Below, one piece after another: positions 15,535-23,415 of a DNA stretch of 34,275 nucleotides. This stretch comes from Amycolatopsis thailandensis (GTDB lineage Bacteria; Actinomycetota; Actinomycetes; Mycobacteriales; Pseudonocardiaceae). Under the pieces are notes generated by a model. That model was given only the letters and a program-made list of their open reading frames with translations. It was not told the DNA's origin and did not search any database. Position numbers and translations under genes: made by a program. The stretch lies in NCBI RefSeq assembly GCF_002234405.1, contig NZ_NMQT01000116.1:1-34275 (forward strand), written 5' to 3'. Each line of letters begins with the position of its first letter. Position 1 is the first letter of the stretch.

Positions 15535-15995
15535 TCGGCGCGCTCGGGCAGCGGCGCGTGGCTGGTCACGCACATCCGGTTCCAGCTGTTGATCGCGATG
15601 ACCTCCCACGCGACCGCGCGGTACTGCGCCTCGTCGAAGACCCGGGTGGCCTCTTCGTAGACGTCGTCCGGGACGTCGTGGAGGGTGGCGACGTTGGTCA
15701 TCGCCTCGGTGAGCGCCAGCGCGGCGCGCTCCTGCTCGGTGAAGAGTTCGGTCTCGCGCCAGCCCTGCAGCACGTACAGCCGCCGCGGCGACTCGCCCTG
15801 CTGCACCGCTTCGTGGGAGTGCATGTCGAGGCAGAAGGCGCAGTGGTTGATCTGCGAGGCGCGCATCTTCACCAGTTCGAGGATCTTCTGGTCGACACCG
15901 GCGTTGGCGGCGGCCTTTTCGACTTCGGCCTGCAGTTTCGACATGGCCTGGTAGATCTCGGGCACTCGCTTGCCCAGGTGGATTCGCTCGGTCAT
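15531..15995 (-). CDS. carboxymuconolactone decarboxylase/AhpD-like protein
   Basis: A 154-residue all-helical AhpD-like protein with the redox motif HCAFCLDMHSHEA (Cys52, Cys55, His59) in place of a decarboxylase site, pointing to a peroxidase-linked thiol oxidoreductase role rather than lactone decarboxylation. NSWNRMCV near the C-terminus is typical of this subfamily. It is the first gene of an operon with the PEP-mutase-like enzyme. Its start is 46 bases from that of the divergent MocR gene, and the half-sites in between suggest shared control. Confidence 0.9.
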   Translation of the reverse strand: MTERIHLGKRVPEIYQAMSKLQAEVEKAAANAGVDQKILELVKMRASQINHCAFCLDMHSHEAVQQGESPRRLYVLQGWRETELFTEQERAALALTEAMTNVATLHDVPDDVYEEATRVFDEAQYRAVAWEVIAINSWNRMCVTSHAPLPERAE

Positions 15996-16013
15996 ACCTG
16001 CGAATCTAGCGGC

Positions 16014-16062
16014 GACTGGCCCACGAGTATGGTCCAGTCACATGGCAGAATCTTGGTCCAGT
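16014..16062. promoter_or_regulatory. MocR-type binding half-sites
   Basis: TGGTCCAGT occurs twice as a direct repeat (16030-16038 and 16054-16062, 24 bases apart), and an inverted copy with one mismatch, ACTGGCCCA, lies at 16014-16022. This inverted-plus-direct layout is what PdxR/MocR regulators use. The sites span the divergent start region; the last one is inside the mocR coding sequence. A -10-like GAGTAT (16025-16030) overlaps the middle. Confidence 0.7.
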
Positions 16063-17421
16063 TCGGGAATAGACGTCCATCTGGACTGGCGGCCCGAAAG
16101 CGGCCGGACCGGGCTCGCCACGGCGATCCGCGCGGCCATCCGGGAAGGACGCTGGCAGGCGGGCGCCGCGGTGCCCTCGACCAGGGCGCTGGCGCAGGAC
16201 CTCGGGGTCGCGAGGGGAACGGTCACCCGCGTCTACGCCGATCTCGCGGCCGAGGGGTACTTGCGGACCGCGCAGGGCGCCCCGACCCGCGTCGCGACGG
16301 CGGGCGCGCTGCCCGCGTCACCGCCGAGACCGGTCCCCCGCGACCCGGCACCCCGCTGGGATCTGCGCCCCGGCAGGCCGAACCTGTCCACTTTCCCCCG
16401 GTCGGCCTGGCTCGCGGCGACCCGCCGGGCCCTGCACCGGGCGCCGATGTCGGCGTTCGACTACACGGCCGAGTCCGGTGCGACGGAGCTGCGGGAGACG
16501 CTCGCCGCGTACCTCGCGAGAAGCCGCGGCGTGGTCGCCGACCCCGAGCGCATCCTGGTGTGCTCCGGGTTCTCGCACGCGATCGCGATCCTGGCGCGGG
16601 TCCTTCACGCGCGCGGCGCGGACGAGATCGCCTTCGAGAACCCGTCGCTGCACATCTACCGGAACATCGCCGCCGCCAACGGTCCCCGGGTGGTCGGCGT
16701 CCCGGTCGACGACCACGGGATCACGGTGTCCGCTTTGGACAGTCCGGCGGTCGTCGTCACCCCGGCGCACCAGTACCCGCTGGGTGTCACGCTCGCCCCT
16801 CGACGACGCGCGGAACTCACCCGATGGGCGGAGGAGACCGGCGCCGTCGTCATCGAGGACGACTACGACGGCGAGTTCCGGTTCGATCACCAGCAGGTCG
16901 GCGCGCTCCAGGCGCTGGCACCCGAACGGGTCGTCTACGTGGGGACGACGAGCAAGACGCTCGCGCCGTCGCTGCGCCTGGGGTGGATGGTGCTGCCGCG
17001 GTTCCTGGTCGAGCCGGTGCGCGCGGAGATGGCCGCGAGCGGCGCCCGGCCCGCGCTGCTGGACCAGCTGGCGATGGCCGAGCTGATCGACTCCGGCGCC
17101 TACGACCAGCACATCCGCCGCTGCTGCATCGAGTACCGCTCCCGGCGGGACCGGCTGCTCGCGGCGTTGCCGGATTCCGTGCTGCCGCAGGGGATCTCCG
17201 CCGGCCTGCACCTGGTACTCCAGTTCCCCGACGAGCTCCCCCGGGAAATGGAGGTGATCGCCGCCTGCCGCCGTCGCGCGATCGGACTGGAAGGCCTCAG
17301 CGGCTACTGGATCGGCGAGCCCCGGCGCGAAGGGCTCATCATCGGGTACGGCGCCGCCGCGAAGCACGCTTTCGGCGGCGCCACCCAGGCCTTGCGCGAG
17401 GCCATCTTCGAGGTTACCTGA
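16042..17421 (+). CDS. MocR/PdxR family regulator (GntR-HTH fused to aminotransferase)
   Basis: A 459-residue fusion: GntR winged helix at about 22-80 (PSTRALAQDLGVARGTVTRVY), linker to about 110, then a class I aminotransferase fold to 455 with the pyridoxal-phosphate Lys305 in GTTSKTLAPSLRLGW and the cofactor-contact segment IEDDYDGEFR (271-280). Such proteins sense PLP or an amino compound. It probably controls itself and the divergent AhpD-PEP mutase operon through the half-sites at 16014-16062. No pdxST genes are adjacent, so this need not be PdxR itself. The start at 16042 has no ribosome site and may be leaderless. Confidence 0.9.
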   Translation: MAESWSSSGIDVHLDWRPESGRTGLATAIRAAIREGRWQAGAAVPSTRALAQDLGVARGTVTRVYADLAAEGYLRTAQGAPTRVATAGALPASPPRPVPRDPAPRWDLRPGRPNLSTFPRSAWLAATRRALHRAPMSAFDYTAESGATELRETLAAYLARSRGVVADPERILVCSGFSHAIAILARVLHARGADEIAFENPSLHIYRNIAAANGPRVVGVPVDDHGITVSALDSPAVVVTPAHQYPLGVTLAPRRRAELTRWAEETGAVVIEDDYDGEFRFDHQQVGALQALAPERVVYVGTTSKTLAPSLRLGWMVLPRFLVEPVRAEMAASGARPALLDQLAMAELIDSGAYDQHIRRCCIEYRSRRDRLLAALPDSVLPQGISAGLHLVLQFPDELPREMEVIAACRRRAIGLEGLSGYWIGEPRREGLIIGYGAAAKHAFGGATQALREAIFEVT

Positions 17422-17466
17422 CTCCCGCGTTTCGTCCTCTGGATGCGGTACTTGCGAGGGGTTCGC

Positions 17467-18195
17467 CTAGCAGAACCAGGGGCGCGCCCGCAGGATGTCG
17501 GTCTTCAGGACGGGGGCGCCGTCCACCGGCGCGGGGTTCTCCGGGGTCGGCTTGATCCCGCCGGCGGCGACGTCGTCGAGGGTTTCGAGGCCTTCGTGAC
17601 CGACGGTGCCGAAGATCGTGTAGTTCGGGCGCAGCGCGGAGTCGCCGTACACGACGAAGAACTGGCTCCCGTTCGTCGCCGGGCCCGCGTTGGCCATCGC
17701 GAGGACGCCACGCGAGTACACCTTGCGCTCGCCGGTCGGGTCGGTCGGCGCGGGCGGCAGGCCGACGGGCAGTTCGTCCTTGTACTTGTAGCCCGGGCCG
17801 CCCTCGCCGGTGCCGCTCGGGTCACCGCACTGCAGCACCTTCAACGTCGGATACGACGTCAGCCGGTGGCACGTCGTGCGGTCGTAGAACCGGTGCGTCG
17901 CCAGGTGCAGGAAGCTCTGCACCGTGCAGGGCGCTTTCGCCCGATCGAGGGTCAGGTCGATCTTGCCCTGGTTCGTCTTCACCTGCACCGGCACCTTGCC
18001 CCGGCTCGGCGTGCGACGAGGGTCCGGCGGCAGCGGGACCGGGCGTACGGCCGGGTCGTCCGGTGTCGCCGTGTACTGGCATGGCCCCTTCGTGACCTTC
18101 GGCGGCGTCCCCTCCGCGGACGCCGTTCCGGTACCGGCCGCGAGCATCAGCCCGGCGCCCAGCACTGCGACAAAGACTTTCGCGATCCTCTGCAC
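17467..18195 (-). CDS. secreted cyclophilin-type peptidyl-prolyl isomerase
   Basis: A 242-residue protein with a Sec signal peptide (about 1-29; Ala-Gly-rich, TASA cleavage site) and a cyclophilin domain (about 80-240). It catalyses proline isomerisation outside the membrane. Core residues are present: FYDRTTCHRL (catalytic Arg) and NGSQFFVVYGDS, with NYTIFGTV downstream. Several cysteines (in GPCQY, APCTV, TTCHRL, LQCGDP and the terminal WFC) could form disulfides, fitting extracytoplasmic location. GTG at 18195 is preceded by GGGAGGCAGG; the frame is open 20 codons further without signal-peptide character. It converges on the MocR gene with 45 bases between stops. Confidence 0.9.
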   Translation of the reverse strand: MQRIAKVFVAVLGAGLMLAAGTGTASAEGTPPKVTKGPCQYTATPDDPAVRPVPLPPDPRRTPSRGKVPVQVKTNQGKIDLTLDRAKAPCTVQSFLHLATHRFYDRTTCHRLTSYPTLKVLQCGDPSGTGEGGPGYKYKDELPVGLPPAPTDPTGERKVYSRGVLAMANAGPATNGSQFFVVYGDSALRPNYTIFGTVGHEGLETLDDVAAGGIKPTPENPAPVDGAPVLKTDILRARPWFC

Positions 18196-18280
18196 GGTTC
18201 CTGCCTCCCAGCCGTGGACGAAGAGGAGAGCATAGGGTGAATCCCCGCCGCTCACACAGGTCCGGAAGTAGGTGCGCGGT

Positions 18281-18286
18281 TAGGGT
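18281..18286 (+). promoter_or_regulatory. -10 element of leaderless hypothetical gene
   Basis: TAGGGT fits TANNNT and ends 7 bases before the GTG at 18294, with no ribosome site between. This is the usual geometry for leaderless actinobacterial genes. Confidence 0.5.
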
Positions 18287-18293
18287 CGGAGCC

Positions 18294-18881
18294 GTGGAGA
18301 TCGCCGAACGACACCAATGGCAGCTGAACGCGTTGACCTTCCTCTACGCGTACACGCAGTACGTCCTGGTGCACGAGAGGGTCATGGCGGGGCTGTCGCC
18401 GGAGAAACCGGCCGAACTCGACAAACCGCGCATGCTCAGGCTCGCCAAGGTCGTCGACGACATGATCCTCGACTTCCGCCGGGAGGACGGGCTGACCGAC
18501 CTCGAACGGCGCCGCGTCGTCCGGCTCGCCAGGGAGATCAAGTCGCACGTCCGCGAGAAGTGGCCGCCTCGCGAGCCGTCGCTGACCGAGTGGGTCGCCT
18601 CCGCCGCGGCGCACTTCTACTGCGAGGAGCACATCAACAACGGCTACGTCCGGATGGGCCGCGTCTTCGACCCCGACATGGCCGACAGGTTCCTGGAACG
18701 CGTCGAGTTCTGCCGGGGGCAGACCGTCACGATCACGAACTACGCCAACAAGGTCGCCGCCGGCGAAGAGCTCACCTACGGCGAGACCAACCAGCTCGAG
18801 GTCTGGAAAGAGGACGCGGTCAGCCATTTGGACAACCTCGACAGCGACTTCGGCGACATCAAGATGTACGTCGAATTCTGA
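18294..18881 (+). CDS. conserved hypothetical protein
   Basis: This 195-residue soluble, mostly helical, charged protein has no signal peptide or membrane segment. I do not recognise a domain. Notable features are an aromatic N-terminal helix (HQWQLNALTFLYAYTQYVLVHE), a charged middle with many Arg/Glu, and an acidic C-terminus (DSDFGDIKMYVEF). The start GTG at 18294 is chosen because a TANNNT -10 lies 7 bases upstream; the frame opens earlier at 18237 but that part would overlap the promoter. It stands alone between the cyclophilin gene and the crystallin-like gene. Confidence 0.75.
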   Translation: MEIAERHQWQLNALTFLYAYTQYVLVHERVMAGLSPEKPAELDKPRMLRLAKVVDDMILDFRREDGLTDLERRRVVRLAREIKSHVREKWPPREPSLTEWVASAAAHFYCEEHINNGYVRMGRVFDPDMADRFLERVEFCRGQTVTITNYANKVAAGEELTYGETNQLEVWKEDAVSHLDNLDSDFGDIKMYVEF

Positions 18882-18996
18882 CCGCTGCCCGTAAGACCAG
18901 AGTTGCCTGTCCCGGCGTACCGGGAAATTGACATGCTCCTCCGGTGATCGGGATGCTCGAAGCACAGCCTCCTTTCCACGACTGAAGGAGAATTCC

Positions 18997-19341
18997 GTGC
19001 CCTCGCTCAAGAAACGCGTCCTGGCCGTGGCGGCCGCCGCTGCCGCCGCGTTCAGCCTGCTCGTGCCGACCGGGACCTCGTTCGCCATCGATCACATCCC
19101 GTGCCGGGACGGCGAGAACTTCCTGAAGATCTGGTCGCATCTCGGCGGGAGTTCCAGCGTCGACTGCTACGCCAACCGGGGCAGGATCAGCTTCGGCGGC
19201 TGGTGGATCGACCGGATCTACACCGGCAACAACGACCTCATCTATTACGACAGCAATGGTTCCGACGTCAGAATCAACCGGTGGACCGACATCAGTTTCC
19301 CGAATCGTCCGCCGAAGGTCCGCGTCATCGAAATCCTCTAA
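18997..19341 (+). CDS. small secreted beta/gamma-crystallin-like protein
   Basis: A 114-residue protein: signal peptide of about 31 residues with an Ala-rich core ending SFA, then an 83-residue mature domain with two cysteines (in HIPCRDG and SVDCYAN), likely one disulfide. The pattern FLKIWSHLGGSSSVDCYAN, GRISFGGWW, TGNNDLIYY and a repeat-like WTDISFPN matches the beta/gamma-crystallin fold of Streptomyces killer-toxin-like proteins and the antifungal protein AFP1. Function could be anti-fungal, calcium binding or protease inhibition; sequence does not decide. GTG at 18997 has GAAGGAG 6 bases upstream; a TTG start at 18928 would spoil the signal peptide. It is monocistronic and is followed by two hairpins. 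Confidence 0.82.
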   Translation: MPSLKKRVLAVAAAAAAAFSLLVPTGTSFAIDHIPCRDGENFLKIWSHLGGSSSVDCYANRGRISFGGWWIDRIYTGNNDLIYYDSNGSDVRINRWTDISFPNRPPKVRVIEIL

Positions 19342-19378
19342 AGGCCTTCGCGGACCGGTGTCCGGCGGTGGTCAGCGG

Positions 19379-19427
19379 GGTGAAGGGGACTTTCCCCTCA
19401 TCGCACGAGCCCAAAGTCCCCTTCACC
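19379..19427. terminator. 15-bp hairpin after crystallin-like gene
   Basis: Arms 19379-19393 and 19413-19427 (GGTGAAGGGGACTTT and its complement) are perfectly paired around a 19-base loop, 38 bases after the stop codon at 19341. It lies between converging genes. Confidence 0.75.
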
Positions 19428-19471
19428 TCAGGTCTTGCGGTCCTCGTGGGGCCAGGCGGGGTCCCGGACGC

Positions 19472-19524
19472 GTTGCGAAAGCCACTTTCGCAACGTTGAA
19501 GGTTGCGAAAGTGGCTTTCGCAAC
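19472..19524. repeat. 23-bp perfect inverted repeat made of self-palindromic arms
   Basis: Positions 19472-19494 and 19502-19524 are exact complements with a 7-base loop. Each arm is itself a hairpin: GTTGCGAAAG, three bases, CTTTCGCAAC. The element therefore holds four copies of GTTGCGAAAG in alternating orientation and can fold as one long stem or two tandem hairpins. It lies 77 bases beyond the meaB stop, so it may terminate meaB and back up the hairpin at 19379. Confidence 0.85.
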
Positions 19525-19600
19525 ACCCCGAGGCCGACCGTGCGGGCGAGCGACTGAACACGCCACCTTTGACCTACATCCCAATAACCGTCCTTACCAC

Positions 19601-20569
19601 TCACGAGCCGCGAAGATCTCTGATCAATTCTTCGGCCGCCGCGAACGGATCGAGCTTCCGTGCCACCACGCGTTCGGCCAGTTCGGCGAGCCTGTCGCCG
19701 GAGCGCAGGTCGACGATCTCCGCGCGCAACCGCTGCACGGCGATCGCCTCGACTTCGTCACGGGCCCGTGCCGCGCGGCGCCGGGGCAATTCGTCGCGCT
19801 GGACCAGCCAGTCGTGGTGCTCGCCCAGCGCGCGGACGACGTCGTCGACCCCCTCCCCGCGTGAGGCCACCGTTCGCACGATCGGCTGACGCCAGCTCGG
19901 GCCGCGGATCTCCCGGCGCACCAAGGAGATCATCTGCTTGAGGTCGTGGACGGTCGCGTCCGCGCCCTCCCGGTCCGCCTTGTTGACCACGAACACGTCC
20001 GCGATCTCCAGCACGCCCGCCTTCGCCGCCTGGATCCCGTCACCCATCCCGGGCGCGAGCAGGACCACCGTGGTGTCGGCCAGTTTCACGACGTCCACTT
20101 CGGACTGCCCGACCCCGACGGTCTCGATCAGCACGACGTCGAACCCGGCCGCGTCGAGCACACGGACCGCTTGCGGCGTCGCCCACGAAAGCCCGCCGAG
20201 ATGCCCGCGCGTGGCCATCGAACGGATGAACACGCCGGGATCGGTGGCGTGTTCGGTCATCCGGATCCGGTCGCCGAGCAAGGCCCCGCCGGAGAACGGC
20301 GACGACGGGTCGATCGCCAGCACCCCGACCCGCAGGCCCTGCGCCCGCAAGGCCGTGAGCAGCGCGGACGTCGATGTCGACTTGCCGACACCGGGCGGAC
20401 CGGTCAGCCCGACCACCCGCGCGTTACCGGTGTGCGGCGTCAGCTTCGCCGCGACCTCGGGCAACCGCGGATGGGCGTCCTCGACCAGCGACAGCAACCG
20501 GGCGATCGCGCGGGGGACGCCGTCCCGCGCGCGACCGACCAGTTCGTCGATGTCCAGCTGTACCGGCAA
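19601..20569 (-). CDS. meaB: MeaB/ArgK-type GTPase (methylmalonyl-CoA mutase chaperone)
   Basis: A 322-residue G3E-family GTPase that protects and reloads adenosylcobalamin-dependent acyl-CoA mutases. Walker A GPPGVGKST (57-65), the switch region IDPSSPFSGGALLGDR, ETVGVGQSEVD and the guanine motif NKADREGAD are all present. The likely clients are methylmalonyl- or ethylmalonyl-CoA mutase, not encoded here. The start appears to be TTG at 20569, five bases after the thiolase stop; no ATG or GTG is better placed, so translation is probably coupled. Neighbouring thiolase and epimerase genes give the same pathway context. Confidence 0.93.
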   Translation of the reverse strand: MPVQLDIDELVGRARDGVPRAIARLLSLVEDAHPRLPEVAAKLTPHTGNARVVGLTGPPGVGKSTSTSALLTALRAQGLRVGVLAIDPSSPFSGGALLGDRIRMTEHATDPGVFIRSMATRGHLGGLSWATPQAVRVLDAAGFDVVLIETVGVGQSEVDVVKLADTTVVLLAPGMGDGIQAAKAGVLEIADVFVVNKADREGADATVHDLKQMISLVRREIRGPSWRQPIVRTVASRGEGVDDVVRALGEHHDWLVQRDELPRRRAARARDEVEAIAVQRLRAEIVDLRSGDRLAELAERVVARKLDPFAAAEELIRDLRGS

Positions 20570-20574
20570 GGGCT

Positions 20575-21756
20575 TTACGGGACGCGGAGCAGCAGCGCGT
20601 CGCCCTGGCCACCACCACCGCAGAGGGCGGCCGCGCCGAGGCCACCCCCGCGACGGCGGAGTTCGTGGATCAGGTGCACGGCGAGCCGCGCGCCGGACGC
20701 GCCGATCGGGTGACCGAGGGCGATGGCGCCACCGTCGACGTTGACCTTCTCCGGGTCGAGGCCGAGCTTTTCGGCCGAAACCAGGCCGACGGCGGCGAAC
20801 GCCTCGTTGATCTCGACGAGGTCGAGCGCGTCGGCGGTCAGCTTCTCCTTGGCCAGCGCGGCCAGGATCGCGTTCGACGGCTGCTCGTGCAGGCTGGCGT
20901 CCGGGCCGGAGACCACGCCGTGCGCGCCGATCTCGGCGAGCGGGGTCAGGCCCAGTTCCTCGGCCTTGGCCTTGCTCGCGACGATGACCGCGGCCGCGCC
21001 GTCGGAGATCTGCGAGGCCGAGCCGGCGGTGATGGTGCCGTCGGAGGCGAAGGCCGGGCGCAGCTTCGCGAGACCTTCGGCGGTGGTGTCGGCGCGGACG
21101 CCTTCGTCCTTCGAGAAGACGACCGGGTCGCCCTTGCGCTGCGGGATCGACACCGGCGCGATCTCGGCGTCGAACCGGCCCGCCTCGATGGCGGCGGCGG
21201 CGCGCTGGTGCGAACGCGCGGAGAACTCGTCCTGCTGCTCACGGGTGAGCCCGTAGCGGCTGTTGTACTTCTCCGTCGAAGCACCCATCGCGACCTGGTC
21301 GAAGGCGCAGAACAGACCGTCGTAGGCCATGTGGTCGACGAGCGTGGTGTCGCCGTACTTGAAGCCCGCGCGGGACTTCGGCAGCAGGTGCGGCGACTGG
21401 GTCATCGACTCCTGGCCGCCCGCCACGATCAGGTCGAACTCGCCCGCGCGGATGAGCTGGTCGGCGAGCGCGATGGCGTCGAGACCGGAGAGGCAGACCT
21501 TGTTGATGGTCAGCGCCGGGACGGTCATCGGGATGCCGCCGGCGACCGCGGCCTGGCGGGCCGGGATCTGGCCCGCGCCGGCGGTGAGCACCTGGCCCAT
21601 GATCGTGTACTGGACCGCGTCCGGGGAGACCCCGGCCTGCTCCAGCGCCGCCTTGATGGCGAATCCGCCGAGTTGCGCGCCCGAGAAGTCCTTCAGGGAA
21701 CCGAGCAGTCGCCCGATCGGTGTACGGGCGGCACCCAGGATCACGGAACCGGACAC
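20575..21756 (-). CDS. acetyl-CoA C-acetyltransferase (thiolase)
   Basis: A 393-residue thiolase, the normal length for biosynthetic acetoacetyl-CoA thiolases. The acylated cysteine is Cys88 in NKVCLSG; NEAFA, GHPIGASG and the C-terminal CGGGGQGDA (second catalytic Cys) are intact. It would condense two acetyl-CoA to acetoacetyl-CoA, the first step toward crotonyl-CoA and thus the substrate of the ccrA product encoded 2 kb away. The GTG at 21756 has TTGGAGGA 4-5 bases upstream. It is first in an operon with meaB and divergent from the epimerase gene. Confidence 0.93.
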   Translation of the reverse strand: MSGSVILGAARTPIGRLLGSLKDFSGAQLGGFAIKAALEQAGVSPDAVQYTIMGQVLTAGAGQIPARQAAVAGGIPMTVPALTINKVCLSGLDAIALADQLIRAGEFDLIVAGGQESMTQSPHLLPKSRAGFKYGDTTLVDHMAYDGLFCAFDQVAMGASTEKYNSRYGLTREQQDEFSARSHQRAAAAIEAGRFDAEIAPVSIPQRKGDPVVFSKDEGVRADTTAEGLAKLRPAFASDGTITAGSASQISDGAAAVIVASKAKAEELGLTPLAEIGAHGVVSGPDASLHEQPSNAILAALAKEKLTADALDLVEINEAFAAVGLVSAEKLGLDPEKVNVDGGAIALGHPIGASGARLAVHLIHELRRRGGGLGAAALCGGGGQGDALLLRVP

Positions 21757-21874
21757 GGCGTCCTCCAAGCATCGGCGCAAGGGCAAAGGGGGTCTTCGCG
21801 ACCATACCCGGGTCACGGGCGTCTTGATGGAGCCAGTGTGAGGCGGCGCACGCCGGTTCGCCCGCCCGCGGACC

Positions 21875-21880
21875 TATCCT
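21875..21880 (+). promoter_or_regulatory. -10 element of leaderless epimerase gene
   Basis: TATCCT (TANNNT) ends 7 bases before the ATG at 21888 and there is no ribosome site, so the message is probably leaderless. Confidence 0.55.
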
Positions 21881-21887
21881 GCTCTGC

Positions 21888-22337
21888 ATGAACCAGGCGC
21901 TGAAACCGTTCGTGACCGCCATCGACCACGTCGGCATCGCGGTGCCCGACCTCGACGCCGCGATCGCCTTCCACGCCGAGCACTTCGGCCTGGAGGTCGC
22001 GCACGAGGAGGTCAACGAGGAGCAGGGTGTCCGCGAGGCGATGCTCCGCGCGCCGGGCACGGCCGGGACGGAGACCGCGATCCAGCTCCTCGCGCCGCTG
22101 CGCGACGATTCCGCGATCGGCAAGTTCCTCGCGAAGAGCGGCCCCGGGTTGCAGCAGCTGGCGTACCGAGTGTCCGATGTGGACGCCGCCGCCGCGGCCC
22201 TGCGCGCGCAGGGGCTCCGGCTGCTCTACGACGAGGCGAAGCGCGGAACGTCCAACAGCCGGGTGAACTTCGTGCACCCCAAGGACGCCGGTGGCGTGCT
22301 GGTGGAACTGGTCGAGCCGGCGAAAGACGGTCACTGA
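21888..22337 (+). CDS. mce: methylmalonyl-CoA epimerase
   Basis: A 149-residue vicinal-oxygen-chelate protein interconverting the two epimers of methylmalonyl- (and ethylmalonyl-) CoA. The family signature IDHVGIAVPDLDAAIAF, VNEEQGVREAML and FVHPKDAGGVLVELVEP is clear. Expected metal ligands align as His14, Gln66 and Glu140, but the usual second His (family HH) is Gln90 in GLQQLAYRV. It is divergent from thiolase-meaB, and its last seven bases overlap the end of the converging TetR gene. A leaderless start is likely. Confidence 0.92.
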   Translation: MNQALKPFVTAIDHVGIAVPDLDAAIAFHAEHFGLEVAHEEVNEEQGVREAMLRAPGTAGTETAIQLLAPLRDDSAIGKFLAKSGPGLQQLAYRVSDVDAAAAALRAQGLRLLYDEAKRGTSNSRVNFVHPKDAGGVLVELVEPAKDGH

Positions 22338-22894
22338 CCCCGGGTCAGGGCTTCGGCGATAAAGGCGACCTCGCGATCGATCTCGGCGGGGTCGCCGTCC
22401 TCGTTGTGCCGCGCCGTCGCGTGACGATGACTGACCGCCCGCGCCAGCAGCCCGGACGCCGAATCGACGTCGGCGATCGCGAGGTTGCCGCCGGTCGCGG
22501 CCACGATCACCGCCTTCACCTGCCGGACGAGTTGCTGGAACCGTTCGGCCAGCGCGTCGCGGACCGCGCGGTGCGTGTCGGCCTCGCGCCACAGCAGGTG
22601 TGACAGCGCCAAGGACCGGTTGAACCGCCTGTCCAGTTCCACGACGAGGCCGCGCAGGCTGCCCGCGAGATCGCCGGGCACCACCACGACAGCCGGTTCG
22701 ATCCGCGCGTCGGGCAGTTCGGCGACCAGCGCGGCCAGCAGATCCGACTTACGCCGGAAGTAGTAGTGCACGAGGCCCTTGGGCACGCCTGCCCGCTCGG
22801 CGATCCGTGACGTGGGCGTGGCGTCGAAACCGGATTCGGCGAACAGCGCCTCCGCGGCCCGCAGGATGCGCTGTTTCGCCGAATCCTCTTTCAC
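22331..22894 (-). CDS. TetR-family transcriptional regulator
   Basis: A 187-residue TetR repressor: HTH at about 8-54 (ILRAAEALFAESGFDATPTSRIAERAGVPKGLVHYYF, described by its ends) and a ligand domain to the C-terminus. It is 16 bases downstream of the SPW-repeat gene in the same operon, which is divergent from ccrA. A TTAC-N6-GTAA site between the -35 and -10 of the ccrA promoter is the most likely target; the ligand would then be an acyl-CoA, by inference only. GTG start with GAGAGGAAA upstream. Its 3' end overlaps mce tail-to-tail by 7 bases. Confidence 0.9.
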   Translation of the reverse strand: MKEDSAKQRILRAAEALFAESGFDATPTSRIAERAGVPKGLVHYYFRRKSDLLAALVAELPDARIEPAVVVVPGDLAGSLRGLVVELDRRFNRSLALSHLLWREADTHRAVRDALAERFQQLVRQVKAVIVAATGGNLAIADVDSASGLLARAVSHRHATARHNEDGDPAEIDREVAFIAEALTRGQ

Positions 22895-22910
22895 GCCGTT
22901 TCCTCTCGTG

Positions 22911-23279
22911 TCAGTGCTGTCCCGCCGTCTTGTGCGTCGCCTGGGCGATCGGCATCGCGGCCGCCCCGGCCACCACGGTCAGAACGCCACCGACCCAAGC
23001 CGTCCAAGACGCGCCCATGAAGACGGCGAATCCCATCACCCAGGGCGATATGAACAGCAGCGCGCCCAGGACGATCTGAATGCCTTCGCCGTAGACCATG
23101 CCAGGCATCGCGAGCGACGCGAGGCCGTCGAGGGCGATCAGCGCGCCGAGGATGACGAGCGACCACATGGCGGTGCTGTCCGTGGTCATCCAGAGGGGTG
23201 AAAGAGCGACCACGACACCGATGACCACCTCCGCCCAGTCATGGGGGCGGGTCCAAGGGCGCGTCGTGGGTTCGTTCAT
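22911..23279 (-). CDS. SPW-repeat membrane protein
   Basis: A 122-residue membrane protein with about four helices and two repeats of the SPW type (LSPLWM near 27-32 and ISPWVMGF near 77-84). Function of the family is unknown. Ribosome site GGAGGTGAG precedes the ATG. It is the first gene of a two-gene operon with the TetR regulator and shares a 205-base divergent promoter region with ccrA. Confidence 0.88.
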   Translation of the reverse strand: MNEPTTRPWTRPHDWAEVVIGVVVALSPLWMTTDSTAMWSLVILGALIALDGLASLAMPGMVYGEGIQIVLGALLFISPWVMGFAVFMGASWTAWVGGVLTVVAGAAAMPIAQATHKTAGQH

Positions 23280-23415
23280 GCGTGCTCACCTCCGAAATTC
23301 GGCTGAACCTGCAGGTCGGAGAGATCTCCACCGCCCATCGTCCGCTTGGTTGGCCAGCCGGTCAAGACCGGTCGATAACACTTCAGGATGTGGAAGTGCT
23401 CCACGTCTCGTACGG

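Noticed and set aside
15558..17555. A 665-codon open frame spanning AhpD and MocR genes
   Set aside because: It is a shadow frame: both real genes in other frames have clear motifs and proper starts.
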